Source: Flavobacteriaceae bacterium CP2B (lineage in GTDB: Bacteria > Bacteroidota > Bacteroidia > Flavobacteriales > Flavobacteriaceae). Taken from it: 64,000 nucleotides of DNA. A program made the position numbers and the translations under genes. The DNA lies in the NCBI GenBank assembly GCA_001683825.1, contig LXTR01000086.1:30938-94937 (forward strand), in the 5' to 3' direction. Of this stretch, positions 36,424-45,112 are shown piece by piece. The first letter of the stretch is position 1. Each line of letters begins with the position of its first letter. Below the pieces are notes generated by a model. The model was not told where the DNA came from, did no database searches, and saw nothing but the letters and a program-made list of their open reading frames with translations.

Positions 36424-37473
36424 ATGACACAGGAAGCGACAAAATTAAAACTCGGGATCTCCATAGGCGACCTCAATGGTATTGGATGTGAGGTGGCCCT
36501 GAAGACTTTTGAGGACAGCCGGATGCTCGACTTCTGCACGCCGGTTATCTTTGCTTCCACCAAAACCATTTCATTTCAGAAGACCGCCCTGCAGATGGAT
36601 GTCAATTATCATGGAGTGCAGCAAGCGGCAGACGTCCTGGAAGGGAAGATCAACATCGTCAACATCTGGAAAGACACCCCCCCTATTGAATTCGGGCAAC
36701 CCAGCAGGGAATCCGGGGCCTATGCGATCAAATCCCTCAAGGCCGCGGTAGAGGCCCTCAAGAACCGGGAAATCGATGTATTGGTGACTGCCCCGATCAA
36801 CAAAAACAATATTCAGGCAGAGGATTTCAACTTTCCCGGCCACACAGATTTCCTCGCCCGGGAACTTGAAGGGGAAAGCCTGATGTTCATGGTGACCGAC
36901 AACCTGAAAATAGGGCTGCTGACAGACCACGTCGCCGTCAAAGACGTGGCGGCCCTCATCACCCCGGAATTGGTGCGCAAGAAGGTAGCTATTGTGATGA
37001 AGTCACTGATGATGGACTTCGGGATCCGCAAACCACGGATTGCCCTCCTGGGGATCAACCCGCACAGCGGTGATAACGGGGTCATCGGGAAGGAAGATGA
37101 TGAAGTATTAAAACCGGTTATTCGAAAAATGCAGGATGAGGGGCTACTCGTTTTTGGCCCATACCCGGCCGACAGCTTCTTTGGTTCGGGTACCCACAAG
37201 GGTTTTGATGCGGTACTGGCAGCCTACCACGACCAGGGACTAATCCCCTTTAAGACCCTCGCTTTCGGGAAAGGGGTAAATTACACGGCCGGCCTCAGCA
37301 GGGTACGCACTTCCCCGGACCACGGGACGGCCTACGAAATAGCCGGGAAAGGCAAGGCCGACCACAGCTCTTTCAAGGAAGCGGTCTTTACGGCATTGCA
37401 GATATACAGAAACCGGGAAGAATACCTGGAATTGACGGCAAACCCGCTCCAAAAACAAAAGCGGAAGCGATAG
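36424..37473 (+). CDS. pdxA: 4-hydroxythreonine-4-phosphate dehydrogenase
   Basis: A 349-residue PdxA enzyme of the pyridoxal-phosphate pathway. It has ISIGDLNGIGCEV near the start, VTAPINKNNI, the metal-binding PGHTDFLAREL, LGINPHSGDNG and AAYHDQGLIPFKT, all typical. The open frame begins upstream at 36262, but that stretch is antisense to ribE. ATG 36424 gives the normal family N-terminus. The DUF177-rpmF block follows on its own promoter. Confidence 0.95.
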   Translation: MTQEATKLKLGISIGDLNGIGCEVALKTFEDSRMLDFCTPVIFASTKTISFQKTALQMDVNYHGVQQAADVLEGKINIVNIWKDTPPIEFGQPSRESGAYAIKSLKAAVEALKNREIDVLVTAPINKNNIQAEDFNFPGHTDFLARELEGESLMFMVTDNLKIGLLTDHVAVKDVAALITPELVRKKVAIVMKSLMMDFGIRKPRIALLGINPHSGDNGVIGKEDDEVLKPVIRKMQDEGLLVFGPYPADSFFGSGTHKGFDAVLAAYHDQGLIPFKTLAFGKGVNYTAGLSRVRTSPDHGTAYEIAGKGKADHSSFKEAVFTALQIYRNREEYLELTANPLQKQKRKR

Positions 37474-37532
37474 GGGTGTTGACCTTCAGTGCTTGAGGGG
37501 CTTGAGCTGGGGGAAATATCTTTGAAAATTGA

Positions 37533-37562
37533 TTGGGGTTTTTGAAAAAAAAAGTATCTTTG
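37533..37562 (+). promoter_or_regulatory. Promoter of the DUF177-rpmF operon
   Basis: TTG at 37533-37535 and TATCTTTG at 37555-37562 are 19 bases apart and fit the Bacteroidota minus-33/minus-7 consensus well. A transcript would start near 37569, 20 bases before ATG 37589. An A-tract lies between the boxes. A strong promoter is expected for a ribosomal-protein operon. Confidence 0.65.
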
Positions 37563-37588
37563 CACGCCTTAAACTAGTGGAAAAGAAG

Positions 37589-38119
37589 ATGGAGCATAAG
37601 GAATACAGCATTCCTTTTTCAGGACTAAAACAAGGGAAACACGAGTTTAAATACAGAGTAGACAATACGTTCATTCAATCATTTGGTTTCCAAGAGTTTA
37701 ATGAAGTATCGGTTGATTTACAGGTACTTCTTGACAAACAAAGTACAGTACTGGAATTTGAATTTCGCGCCACCGGGACAGTCAATGTAGACTGTGACCT
37801 AAGCAGTGAACCCTATGATCAGCCGATCGATGCATCACTGGGTTTGGTGGTTAAATTCGGCGAGGAATACAACAATGAGGACGATGAAATCCTGATCATC
37901 CCGCATGGGGAGCACCAGGTGAACATCGCGCAGTACGTGTACGAAATGCTGGTACTGGCCGTGCCGGCCAAACGGGTTCACCCGGGGGTGCTGGATGGCA
38001 GCCTGAGGTCGGACCTGCTGGAAAAACTCGAGGAATTGCAACCGAGGGAATTGAAAAAGAGAAAAGAAGAAACAGATCCCCGATGGGACGCCCTAAAGAA
38101 TTTTTTAACGGATAAATAA
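37589..38119 (+). CDS. DUF177/YceD-family protein next to rpmF
   Basis: A 176-residue acidic cytosolic protein of the DUF177 (YceD) family, which almost always precedes rpmF. The central Cys in NVDCDLSSEPYDQ and the end DPRWDALKNFL match the family. YceD-like proteins are linked to 23S rRNA accumulation in plants and bacteria; the exact role is uncertain. ATG 37589 fits the promoter above, whereas the longer frame from 37529 would begin upstream of that promoter. rpmF follows 9 bases later. Confidence 0.85.
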   Translation: MEHKEYSIPFSGLKQGKHEFKYRVDNTFIQSFGFQEFNEVSVDLQVLLDKQSTVLEFEFRATGTVNVDCDLSSEPYDQPIDASLGLVVKFGEEYNNEDDEILIIPHGEHQVNIAQYVYEMLVLAVPAKRVHPGVLDGSLRSDLLEKLEELQPRELKKRKEETDPRWDALKNFLTDK

Positions 38120-38128
38120 GATATAACA

Positions 38129-38326
38129 ATGGCACATCCTAAAAGAAAAACATCCAAAACCCGCAGAAATAAGCGCAGAACGCATTACAAAGCTGAGGTG
38201 CCAACCATAGCCAAGGATCCTACTACAGGGGAAATGCACCTGTACCACAGGGCTCACTGGCATGAAGGGAAACTCTACTACCGGGGTCAGGTGCTTATCG
38301 ATAAAAGCGAGGAAGCAACCGTATAA
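38129..38326 (+). CDS. rpmF: 50S ribosomal protein L32
   Basis: A 65-residue basic protein that starts [20 protein letters not shown], the usual L32 N-terminus. The second half, [18 protein letters not shown], lacks the zinc Cys pairs found in some species and is normal for Bacteroidota. It is co-transcribed with the DUF177 gene and closed by a strong terminator. Confidence 0.95.
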   Translation: MAHPKRKTSKTRRNKRRTHYKAEVPTIAKDPTTGEMHLYHRAHWHEGKLYYRGQVLIDKSEEATV

Positions 38327-38346
38327 ATTATTGGCTCGCCAATACC

Positions 38347-38377
38347 AACTCCCACTTCGCCAGGTGGGAGTTTTTTT
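38347..38377 (+). terminator. Intrinsic terminator after rpmF
   Basis: CTCCCAC (38349-38355) pairs with GTGGGAG (38364-38370) around an 8-base loop. Seven Ts follow. The hairpin sits 22 bases after the rpmF stop and separates it from fabH. Confidence 0.85.
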
Positions 38378-38495
38378 ATGGCCCCAGAAAGCTTTTAAAA
38401 ATGGCATAAATAAGGGGCGAAGTCGCAAAAAATCCTTATTTTTCACACATTATGGGGCATTTTTCGATGTTTCTTGATGAAAAATCATACATAGC

Positions 38496-39494
38496 ATGAG
38501 CAAGATCACAGCAGCCATTACGGCTGTAGGAGCTTACGTACCTGAATACCGTCTGACCAATAAAATACTGGAAACCATGGTGGAAACCACCGATGAATGG
38601 ATTACCACCAGGACGGGGATCAAGGAACGCCGAATTTTGAAGGACAAAGACAAGGGTACCTCCTTTATGGCTATCAAGGCGGCAGAAGACCTCCTGGCAA
38701 AAAGCAAGGTAGACCCCGGGGAGATAGATTTGGTATTGCTGGGCACAGCGACCCCGGACATGCCCGTGGCGGCCACGGCCGTTTATGTGGCGACGCAGAT
38801 TGGGGCAACCAACGCGTTTGCCTATGACATACAGGCGGCCTGTTCCAACTTTTTGTTTGGGATGTCTACCGCGGCCCGGTACATAGAATCGGGGCGTTAT
38901 AAAAAGGTATTGCTTATCGGCGCCGATAAGATGTCGTCCATCCTCGACTATACGGACCGTACCACCTGCATAATTTTCGGTGACGGGGCGGGGGCGGTCC
39001 TTTTTGAGCCCAATACGGAAGGCTACGGGTTGAAAGACGAATACCTGAGGGCCGATGGGAATGGCCGGGAATTCCTCAAGATCGAGGCAGGGGGTTCGTT
39101 GTTGCCACCGACCGAGGAAACGGTAAAGATGAAACAACATTATGTGTTCCAGGACGGGAAATCGGTTTTTAAGTTTGCCGTGTCCAATATGGCTGAAGTG
39201 GCAGCCCTGGTCATGGAGCGCAACGGATTGGACCATGATGATGTACAATGGTTGGTACCCCATCAGGCCAACAAGCGTATCATAGACGCCACGGCCAACA
39301 GGATGGGCCTGGATGCTTCTAAGGTAATGGTCAACATCCAAAAATACGGAAACACTACCTCAGCGACACTCCCCCTGCTCCTGAACGAATATGAAGGGCA
39401 GCTGAAAAAAGGCGACAACCTAATCTTTGCAGCCTTTGGGGGAGGCTTTACTTGGGGATCGATATATTTAACCTGGGCTTATAACAGCCAGTAA
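38496..39494 (+). CDS. fabH: Beta-ketoacyl-ACP synthase III
   Basis: A 332-residue FabH that starts fatty-acid synthesis by condensing acetyl-CoA with malonyl-ACP. Markers are TTDEWITTRTGIKERR, the active-site Cys in DIQAACSNFLFG (about 113), the His region WLVPHQANKRI and the late Asn in YGNTTSATLP. The length is normal. It heads the fabH-accB-accC order typical of Flavobacteria. Confidence 0.95.
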   Translation: MSKITAAITAVGAYVPEYRLTNKILETMVETTDEWITTRTGIKERRILKDKDKGTSFMAIKAAEDLLAKSKVDPGEIDLVLLGTATPDMPVAATAVYVATQIGATNAFAYDIQAACSNFLFGMSTAARYIESGRYKKVLLIGADKMSSILDYTDRTTCIIFGDGAGAVLFEPNTEGYGLKDEYLRADGNGREFLKIEAGGSLLPPTEETVKMKQHYVFQDGKSVFKFAVSNMAEVAALVMERNGLDHDDVQWLVPHQANKRIIDATANRMGLDASKVMVNIQKYGNTTSATLPLLLNEYEGQLKKGDNLIFAAFGGGFTWGSIYLTWAYNSQ

Positions 39495-39526
39495 TCAAAG
39501 GATACAACTACACTAAACCTTAATCC

Positions 39527-40021
39527 ATGGATATTAAAGAGATTCAAAGCCTGATCAAGTTTGTGGCCAAATCAGGAGCCAGCGAGGTGAAACTGGAAAC
39601 AGATGACATTAAGATTACCATACGTACCGGCCCCACCGATTCCGGTAGCGAGAGGACCTATGTCCAACACATTCCCATGCAGGCTGCCCCTGCGCCGCAG
39701 GCGGCGCCGGCTCCGGTAGCCGGTGAAGCAGCGGCCCCTAAGGATGCCGCACCCAAGTCTGAGGGCGAAGAATCATCCAAATACATTACAATCAAGTCCC
39801 CTATCATTGGTACCTTTTACAGGAAACCCTCCCCGGATAAACCTGCATTCGTGGAGGTGGGTGACAGCATATCCAAAGGGGATGTCCTCTGTGTGATTGA
39901 GGCCATGAAATTATTCAACGATATCGAATCTGAAGTGTCGGGCAAAGTTGTTAAGGTCTTGGTAGAGGATTCATCCCCTGTCGAGTTCGATCAACCCCTC
40001 TTCCTTATAGACCCGTCCTAA
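39527..40021 (+). CDS. accB: Biotin carboxyl carrier protein of acetyl-CoA carboxylase
   Basis: A 164-residue protein. Its N-terminal part ([21 protein letters not shown]) is followed by an Ala/Pro-rich linker (about 48-75) and a C-terminal biotinyl domain. The biotin Lys lies in [11 protein letters not shown] (about 128). It carries biotin between the carboxylase and the transferase. accC follows 77 bases later. Confidence 0.95.
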   Translation: MDIKEIQSLIKFVAKSGASEVKLETDDIKITIRTGPTDSGSERTYVQHIPMQAAPAPQAAPAPVAGEAAAPKDAAPKSEGEESSKYITIKSPIIGTFYRKPSPDKPAFVEVGDSISKGDVLCVIEAMKLFNDIESEVSGKVVKVLVEDSSPVEFDQPLFLIDPS

Positions 40022-40098
40022 CAGTGTATGCAAAGCCTGCCACGCGGGAATAGCTTACGGTTAGAAAGGAAGTTTAGAAACCAGAAACTCAGATTGCC

Positions 40099-41451
40099 AT
40101 GTTTAAAAAGATATTAATAGCGAACAGAGGTGAAATTGCGCTGCGAATCATCAGGACCTGCAAGGAAATGGGGATCAAAACGGTAGCCGTCTATTCCAAG
40201 GCCGACGAGGAAAGCCTGCATGTACGCTTTGCCGATGAAGCCGTTTGTATTGGACCTGCCCCAAGCAGCGAATCCTACCTGAAGATCCCAAATATCATTG
40301 CTGCCGCCGAGATTACCAATGCCGATGCCATTCATCCGGGTTACGGGTTTCTCTCTGAAAACTCCAAGTTTTCCAAAATATGTGCCGAGCACGATATTAA
40401 ATTTATCGGGGCTTCCGGGGAACATATAGACAAGATGGGCGACAAGGCTACTGCCAAGGCAACCATGAAGAAAGCAGGGGTTCCCACTATCCCGGGATCC
40501 GAAGGCCTGCTTAAAGATGTGGAGGATGCCAAAAAGGTCGCTAAGAAAATGGGGTACCCCATAATGCTGAAGGCCACCGCCGGGGGCGGTGGCAAAGGAA
40601 TGCGGGCCGTCTGGAAGGAAGAAGATATCACCGCCGCCTATGAGAGTGCTGTAAAGGAAGCCACGGCGGCCTTCGGGAATGGGGCCATGTACATGGAGAA
40701 ACTCATTGAGGAGCCCCGGCATATAGAAATACAGATTGTAGGTGACCAATACGGCAAAGCCTGCCACCTTTCCGAAAGGGATTGCTCTATCCAGCGACGG
40801 CACCAGAAACTCACCGAGGAAACCCCCTCTCCTTTCATGACCGACAAACTACGGGAAAGTATGGGGAAAGCGGCCGTGAAGGCAGCAGAATTCATTAAGT
40901 ACGAAGGGGCCGGGACCGTAGAATTCCTGGTTGACAAACACCGGAACTTCTACTTTATGGAGATGAATACCCGTATCCAGGTAGAACACCCCATCACGGA
41001 ACAGGTGATCGATTATGACCTGATCCGGGAACAAATCCTCGTGGCTGCAGGGGTACCAATTTCAGGCAAGAACTATACCCCCAAGCTCCATTCCATAGAG
41101 TGCCGGATCAATGCCGAAGACCCGTACAATGGCTTCCGTCCCTCCCCCGGAAAGATCACTACCCTGCATACGCCAGGCGGGCACGGAGTGCGACTGGACA
41201 CCCATGTATACAGTGGCTATACCATTCCGCCCAATTACGATTCCATGATTGCCAAACTCATCACCACCGCCCAAACCAGGGAAGAGGCGATCAACAAGAT
41301 GAAACGGGCCCTGGATGAATTTGTGATCGAAGGGATAAAGACCACCATCCCCTTTCACCGGCAATTGATGGACCATCCGGACTACCTGGCGGGGAACTAT
41401 ACCACCAAGTTCATGGAGTCCTTTAAAATGGACCCCCCCAAGGAGGATTAA
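40099..41451 (+). CDS. accC: Biotin carboxylase subunit of acetyl-CoA carboxylase
   Basis: A 450-residue ATP-grasp enzyme that carboxylates biotin on AccB. It begins [20 protein letters not shown] and holds the glycine-rich ATP loop [32 protein letters not shown] and the C-terminal carboxylase motif RINAEDP. Length and order match the family. Confidence 0.96.
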   Translation: MFKKILIANRGEIALRIIRTCKEMGIKTVAVYSKADEESLHVRFADEAVCIGPAPSSESYLKIPNIIAAAEITNADAIHPGYGFLSENSKFSKICAEHDIKFIGASGEHIDKMGDKATAKATMKKAGVPTIPGSEGLLKDVEDAKKVAKKMGYPIMLKATAGGGGKGMRAVWKEEDITAAYESAVKEATAAFGNGAMYMEKLIEEPRHIEIQIVGDQYGKACHLSERDCSIQRRHQKLTEETPSPFMTDKLRESMGKAAVKAAEFIKYEGAGTVEFLVDKHRNFYFMEMNTRIQVEHPITEQVIDYDLIREQILVAAGVPISGKNYTPKLHSIECRINAEDPYNGFRPSPGKITTLHTPGGHGVRLDTHVYSGYTIPPNYDSMIAKLITTAQTREEAINKMKRALDEFVIEGIKTTIPFHRQLMDHPDYLAGNYTTKFMESFKMDPPKED

Positions 41452-41548
41452 CTACCGGACCGGCCTTATGAGGCCGTTGCGATATGTACAGTTGGGAAAT
41501 AACGGTCCCGGGCTAATTGCTGCCCTGCCCTTCAATACCCTTTGTCGT

Positions 41549-42664
41549 ATGAATTTAAGCTATTGGGAATACCAATCCTGGTTTGCAGAAACCGATTTCA
41601 CCCTGGTGGGGAGCGGGATCGTGGGCCTAAGTTGTGCCCTGCAACTCCGGGAACGCTACCCCAGGGCCAGGATATTGGTCCTGGAGAAAGGGATGCTCCC
41701 CCAGGGGGCCAGCACCAAGAATGCGGGCTTTGCCTGTTTTGGCAGTATTTCCGAGATTTTAGCCGACCTTTCACAGCAGTCGGAACAGGAGGTCCTGGAG
41801 CTGGTGCAAAGGCGCTGGGAAGGGATACAACGCCTGCGTGGAATGTTGGGCGATAAGGCCATAGACTTCCAGAACCTGGGGGGGCACGAAGTGTTCCTCG
41901 GGGAACAAAACACCTTGTACCGGCAATGCCTGGAGGAAATGGACCGGGTCAATCACTTGCTGAAACCAGTGTTCGGGGAAGCGCCCTTTAAACGGGTTTC
42001 CAACCGGTTCCACTTTTCGAGGGTACAAGACCATTACATAACCCATCGCTTTGAAGGACAAATAGATACCGGGAAGATGATGCTGGCACTCCTGGACCTT
42101 GCCCGGCAAAAGGATATCCGGGTTTTAAACGGACTCGGGGTCCAACATTTTGAGGAACACCCGCAGGGCGTACGGGTACAAACGGGGACCTTTGAATTTG
42201 AGACCCGGCAGTTGCTGGTGACCACCAATGGTTTTGCTGCCCAGTTGCTGAAGGAGGACGTGGTGCCCGCCAGGGCGCAGGTACTCATTACACAGCCCAT
42301 TAAGAACCTGCCAGTGGAGGGCACGTTCCACCTGGACCAGGGGTACTACTACTTCAGGAATGTCCATGACCGCTTGTTGATAGGCGGAGGCAGGAACCTG
42401 GATTTTAAAGGGGAAACAACAACCGACTTTGGCCAGACCTCCCTCATACAGGGGCGGCTGGAACAGCTTTTGCGGGAGGTGATCTTACCGGGGACCCCAT
42501 TTGAAGTAGACCGTCGGTGGAGCGGTATTATGGGTGTGGGCGGAAGCAAAAAGCCAATCGTCAGGCAATTGTCCGACAGGGTTTATTGCGGGGTACGCCT
42601 GGGGGGTATGGGGATCGCCATTGGCAGCCTGGTAGGTCAGGAACTGGCTGATCTGACCTCCTGA
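41549..42664 (+). CDS. FAD-dependent DadA-type oxidoreductase
   Basis: A 371-residue FAD enzyme of the DAO family. Its dinucleotide site is FTLVGSGIVGLSCALQL (about 20-36) with ERYPRARILVLEKG after it. STKNAGFACFGS and, at the end, YCGVRLGGMGIAIGS complete the pattern. It likely oxidises an amine or amino acid; the substrate is unknown. ATG 41549 is taken because the open frame upstream of it (from 41468) lacks family character. Its neighbour is an FAH-family gene 107 bases on. Confidence 0.82.
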   Translation: MNLSYWEYQSWFAETDFTLVGSGIVGLSCALQLRERYPRARILVLEKGMLPQGASTKNAGFACFGSISEILADLSQQSEQEVLELVQRRWEGIQRLRGMLGDKAIDFQNLGGHEVFLGEQNTLYRQCLEEMDRVNHLLKPVFGEAPFKRVSNRFHFSRVQDHYITHRFEGQIDTGKMMLALLDLARQKDIRVLNGLGVQHFEEHPQGVRVQTGTFEFETRQLLVTTNGFAAQLLKEDVVPARAQVLITQPIKNLPVEGTFHLDQGYYYFRNVHDRLLIGGGRNLDFKGETTTDFGQTSLIQGRLEQLLREVILPGTPFEVDRRWSGIMGVGGSKKPIVRQLSDRVYCGVRLGGMGIAIGSLVGQELADLTS

Positions 42665-42771
42665 AAGTACCCCGCCGCCTGGCTTCATGTATGGAAATCT
42701 CAATATGAACCCGTATCTTGGAACATGTTTAACCATGACCTGCCGCCAGGCCAGTCGACCAAACGTTTCCA

Positions 42772-43608
42772 ATGAAAATCTACAAAACAAGCCGGGGGAT
42801 CCTCATTGCCCATGAATCGGGCTACTTTTTGCTGGCCGATGAAGACTGGGACCGGTTCATCAACGACGATGCCCTCTCTGAGAAGTTGAGGACACAGATC
42901 CTTACGGCCGAAAAGGTTCCGGATCCTTCCGGTTTGCTGGAGCGCGATTTGCAGGCGCCCATAGGCAGTCAGGAGATCTGGGCGAGCGGGGTAACCTATT
43001 ACAACAGCAAACTGGGAAGGGAGGAAGAATCCAGGGAAGCTGGTGGCGCTAACTTCTATGCCCGGGTATACGAGGCAGACAGGCCCGAGTTGTTCTTTAA
43101 GGCCAGCGCTGCACGCACCGCAGGCCCGGGGGGGAAGGTGCGAATCAGGAAGGATTCCAGCTGGGACGTTCCCGAACCCGAACTCACCCTCTTTATCACC
43201 AGCTCCGGTAAAATTGTGGGGTATACCATAGGCAATGACATGAGTTCCCGCAGTATAGAAGGAGAGAACCCACTCTACCTGCCACAGGCAAAGACCTACG
43301 ATGGATGTGCTGCCCTGGGCCCCTGTATCCTGGTCACGGATGGCGCGCTTCCCCCCTCGACACAAATCACGCTCCAGATCCTTCGCAAGGGCAAAGAGGT
43401 GTTTAAAGGCAAGGTGGGAATCGACCAAATCCGTCGTAAATTTACGGACCTGGCCGGGTACCTGTACCGTGAATGCACGTTTCCCCATGGCAGCTTTCTA
43501 ATGACCGGGACTGGCATTGTGCCTTCCTCAGATTTCAGCCTGGGGAGCGGGGACGAAATACAGATCCGTATTGACGGCATCGGTGTCCTGGTCAATACCG
43601 TAGCCTGA
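42772..43608 (+). CDS. Fumarylacetoacetate hydrolase (FAH) family protein
   Basis: A 278-residue protein with the FAH C-terminal fold. The metal-binding carboxylates lie in WDVPEPELTLF and the following NDMSSRSIEGENP, with KTYDGCAALGPC. Enzymes of this group cleave C-C bonds in acylpyruvates or decarboxylate oxaloacetate-like acids. It could be a sugar-acid dehydratase or decarboxylase, but nothing nearby fixes the pathway. The preceding oxidoreductase may be a partner. Confidence 0.82.
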   Translation: MKIYKTSRGILIAHESGYFLLADEDWDRFINDDALSEKLRTQILTAEKVPDPSGLLERDLQAPIGSQEIWASGVTYYNSKLGREEESREAGGANFYARVYEADRPELFFKASAARTAGPGGKVRIRKDSSWDVPEPELTLFITSSGKIVGYTIGNDMSSRSIEGENPLYLPQAKTYDGCAALGPCILVTDGALPPSTQITLQILRKGKEVFKGKVGIDQIRRKFTDLAGYLYRECTFPHGSFLMTGTGIVPSSDFSLGSGDEIQIRIDGIGVLVNTVA

Positions 43609-43634
43609 AAGGGATTGAGGAGGGTGCCGTGACC

Positions 43635-44042
43635 TCAAGGGTCCAACGGGGGCCTTTTGCGGCCGGCCTTCTTTTCGGCCACCTTTTTTTTGACTTCCAG
43701 GCGCTTCCGTATGGCTGCCTTTGTGGGTGCTGTCTTCTTTCTTTTCCTGGGGACCTTCAGGGCATCGTTTACCAGCTTCAGAAAACGCCTGGTGACCAGT
43801 TCCCTGTTTCTGTGCTGACTCCGCGCCGTATCGGAATGCAGTTGCAACTGTTGTTCCTTGTTCAGTTTTTTTGCCAGCTTGCGTGACAATTGCTCTTTTT
43901 CCGCTGCTGTAAAGGCCCTGGAGTTTTCCAGGTCAAAAGTGAGGAGCACCTTGGTAGCGACCTTGTTCACATGCTGCCCCCCGGCCCCGCTGCTGCGTAC
44001 GGCCTTGTAGGCAAGCTCGCGGAGCAGGGTTGCTTCATCCAT
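43635..44042 (-). CDS. arfB: Peptidyl-tRNA hydrolase ArfB-like ribosome-rescue factor
   Basis: A 135-residue protein with the release-factor GGQ motif in RSSGAGGQHVNKVATKV (about 17-33) and a basic, Lys/Arg-rich C-terminal tail (about 105-135) that enters the empty mRNA channel. It frees peptides from stalled ribosomes. Its start overlaps the end of the ABC ATPase gene by 8 bases, so the two are co-transcribed. Confidence 0.9.
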   Translation of the reverse strand: MDEATLLRELAYKAVRSSGAGGQHVNKVATKVLLTFDLENSRAFTAAEKEQLSRKLAKKLNKEQQLQLHSDTARSQHRNRELVTRRFLKLVNDALKVPRKRKKTAPTKAAIRKRLEVKKKVAEKKAGRKRPPLDP

Positions 44043-45030
44043 CGGTTTCGGGCTTCTGCCCGTGCAGGCGTTCGTTGATGGTCTCCAGCGAAATATTTAG
44101 GAAGACAAAGGTTCCCGGCTGTAAAGGCTTTTCAGAATGAAAAAATACCGGCTGACCTTCGTAATCGCCCCGGACCAGGTCGTGGCTGCCCATGGGGTAG
44201 CTTTTTTTAATTTCCACCCTTAAACCCGAACGGTTCGATATCCTGAACTCATGCGCGTATACGATAATTTGACGGCGGGTATCTGCATACGATTTCATGA
44301 TATGGATAGGAATACGGTTGGCTTCCCCGAATAGGGAGGCGATGTACATATTCCCCGGCCTCCTGTACAAATCCAGGATGGGCTCATCGGCGATGATTTG
44401 TTGGTTCTTTAACACAATCACCCTGTCTGCAAAAGGCAGCACATCCTGTTGGTCATGGGTGGCCGTGAGACAGGTAATCTTTTCTTCTTTGAGGTAATCG
44501 AACAAATTGCGCCTCAGGCTGTTCTTCCGGAAGTTGTCTATATGGCTAAAGGGTTCGTCCAGTAGCAGGAGTTCCGGTTTTTGGGCCAGTACCCGGGCCA
44601 GTGCTACCCGTTGTTGCTGCCCGCCACTCAGGTGCTGCACCTTGACCCTGGCATACTCTTCCATCTCAATCATCCAGAGTAATTCGCGCGTACGCGCCTT
44701 AAGTTCCTCGGGGTAAAAAACCGAGAGGAATTCGCTGATATTCTCTTCTACGGTGGTATAGGGCATCAGGTCAAATTCCTGCGACAGGAACTTCATGAAG
44801 CGCTCTCCTGGCAATAGTTTGTAGAGCGGGCCCCTGACTTTCTTTTTCCCCCAATACACCTCACCTTCCTGGGTTTGCAGGGTGCCATAGATGATTTTCA
44901 GGAGGGTACTCTTCCCGCAACCGCTCTCGCCCATAACAGCCAGGTGCTCGCCCTTCTTCAGCTCAAAACTGATGTCTTCCAGCACAGAACCCTTGTCATA
45001 CGAAAAAGAAACTTGTTTTACACGTAGCAT
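44035..45030 (-). CDS. ABC transporter ATP-binding protein without a permease nearby
   Basis: A 331-residue ATPase. It has Walker A GESGCGKST (about 35-43), signature LSGGQQQR (about 134), Walker B LLLLDEP and the H-loop ATHDQQD. The C-terminal extension (about 235-331) may be a TOBE-like or other regulatory domain, similar to PotA/FbpC import ATPases. No membrane or binding subunit is encoded next to it. It may serve a permease elsewhere or have a non-transport role. Confidence 0.85.
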   Translation of the reverse strand: MLRVKQVSFSYDKGSVLEDISFELKKGEHLAVMGESGCGKSTLLKIIYGTLQTQEGEVYWGKKKVRGPLYKLLPGERFMKFLSQEFDLMPYTTVEENISEFLSVFYPEELKARTRELLWMIEMEEYARVKVQHLSGGQQQRVALARVLAQKPELLLLDEPFSHIDNFRKNSLRRNLFDYLKEEKITCLTATHDQQDVLPFADRVIVLKNQQIIADEPILDLYRRPGNMYIASLFGEANRIPIHIMKSYADTRRQIIVYAHEFRISNRSGLRVEIKKSYPMGSHDLVRGDYEGQPVFFHSEKPLQPGTFVFLNISLETINERLHGQKPETDG

Positions 45031-45112
45031 AGGACGGTAGTATAAAGGGGTATATGGTTTAAAACCTCAGGCCCCGGAATATTCAAACGGATTCAGGGGG
45101 AAAATATTGACC

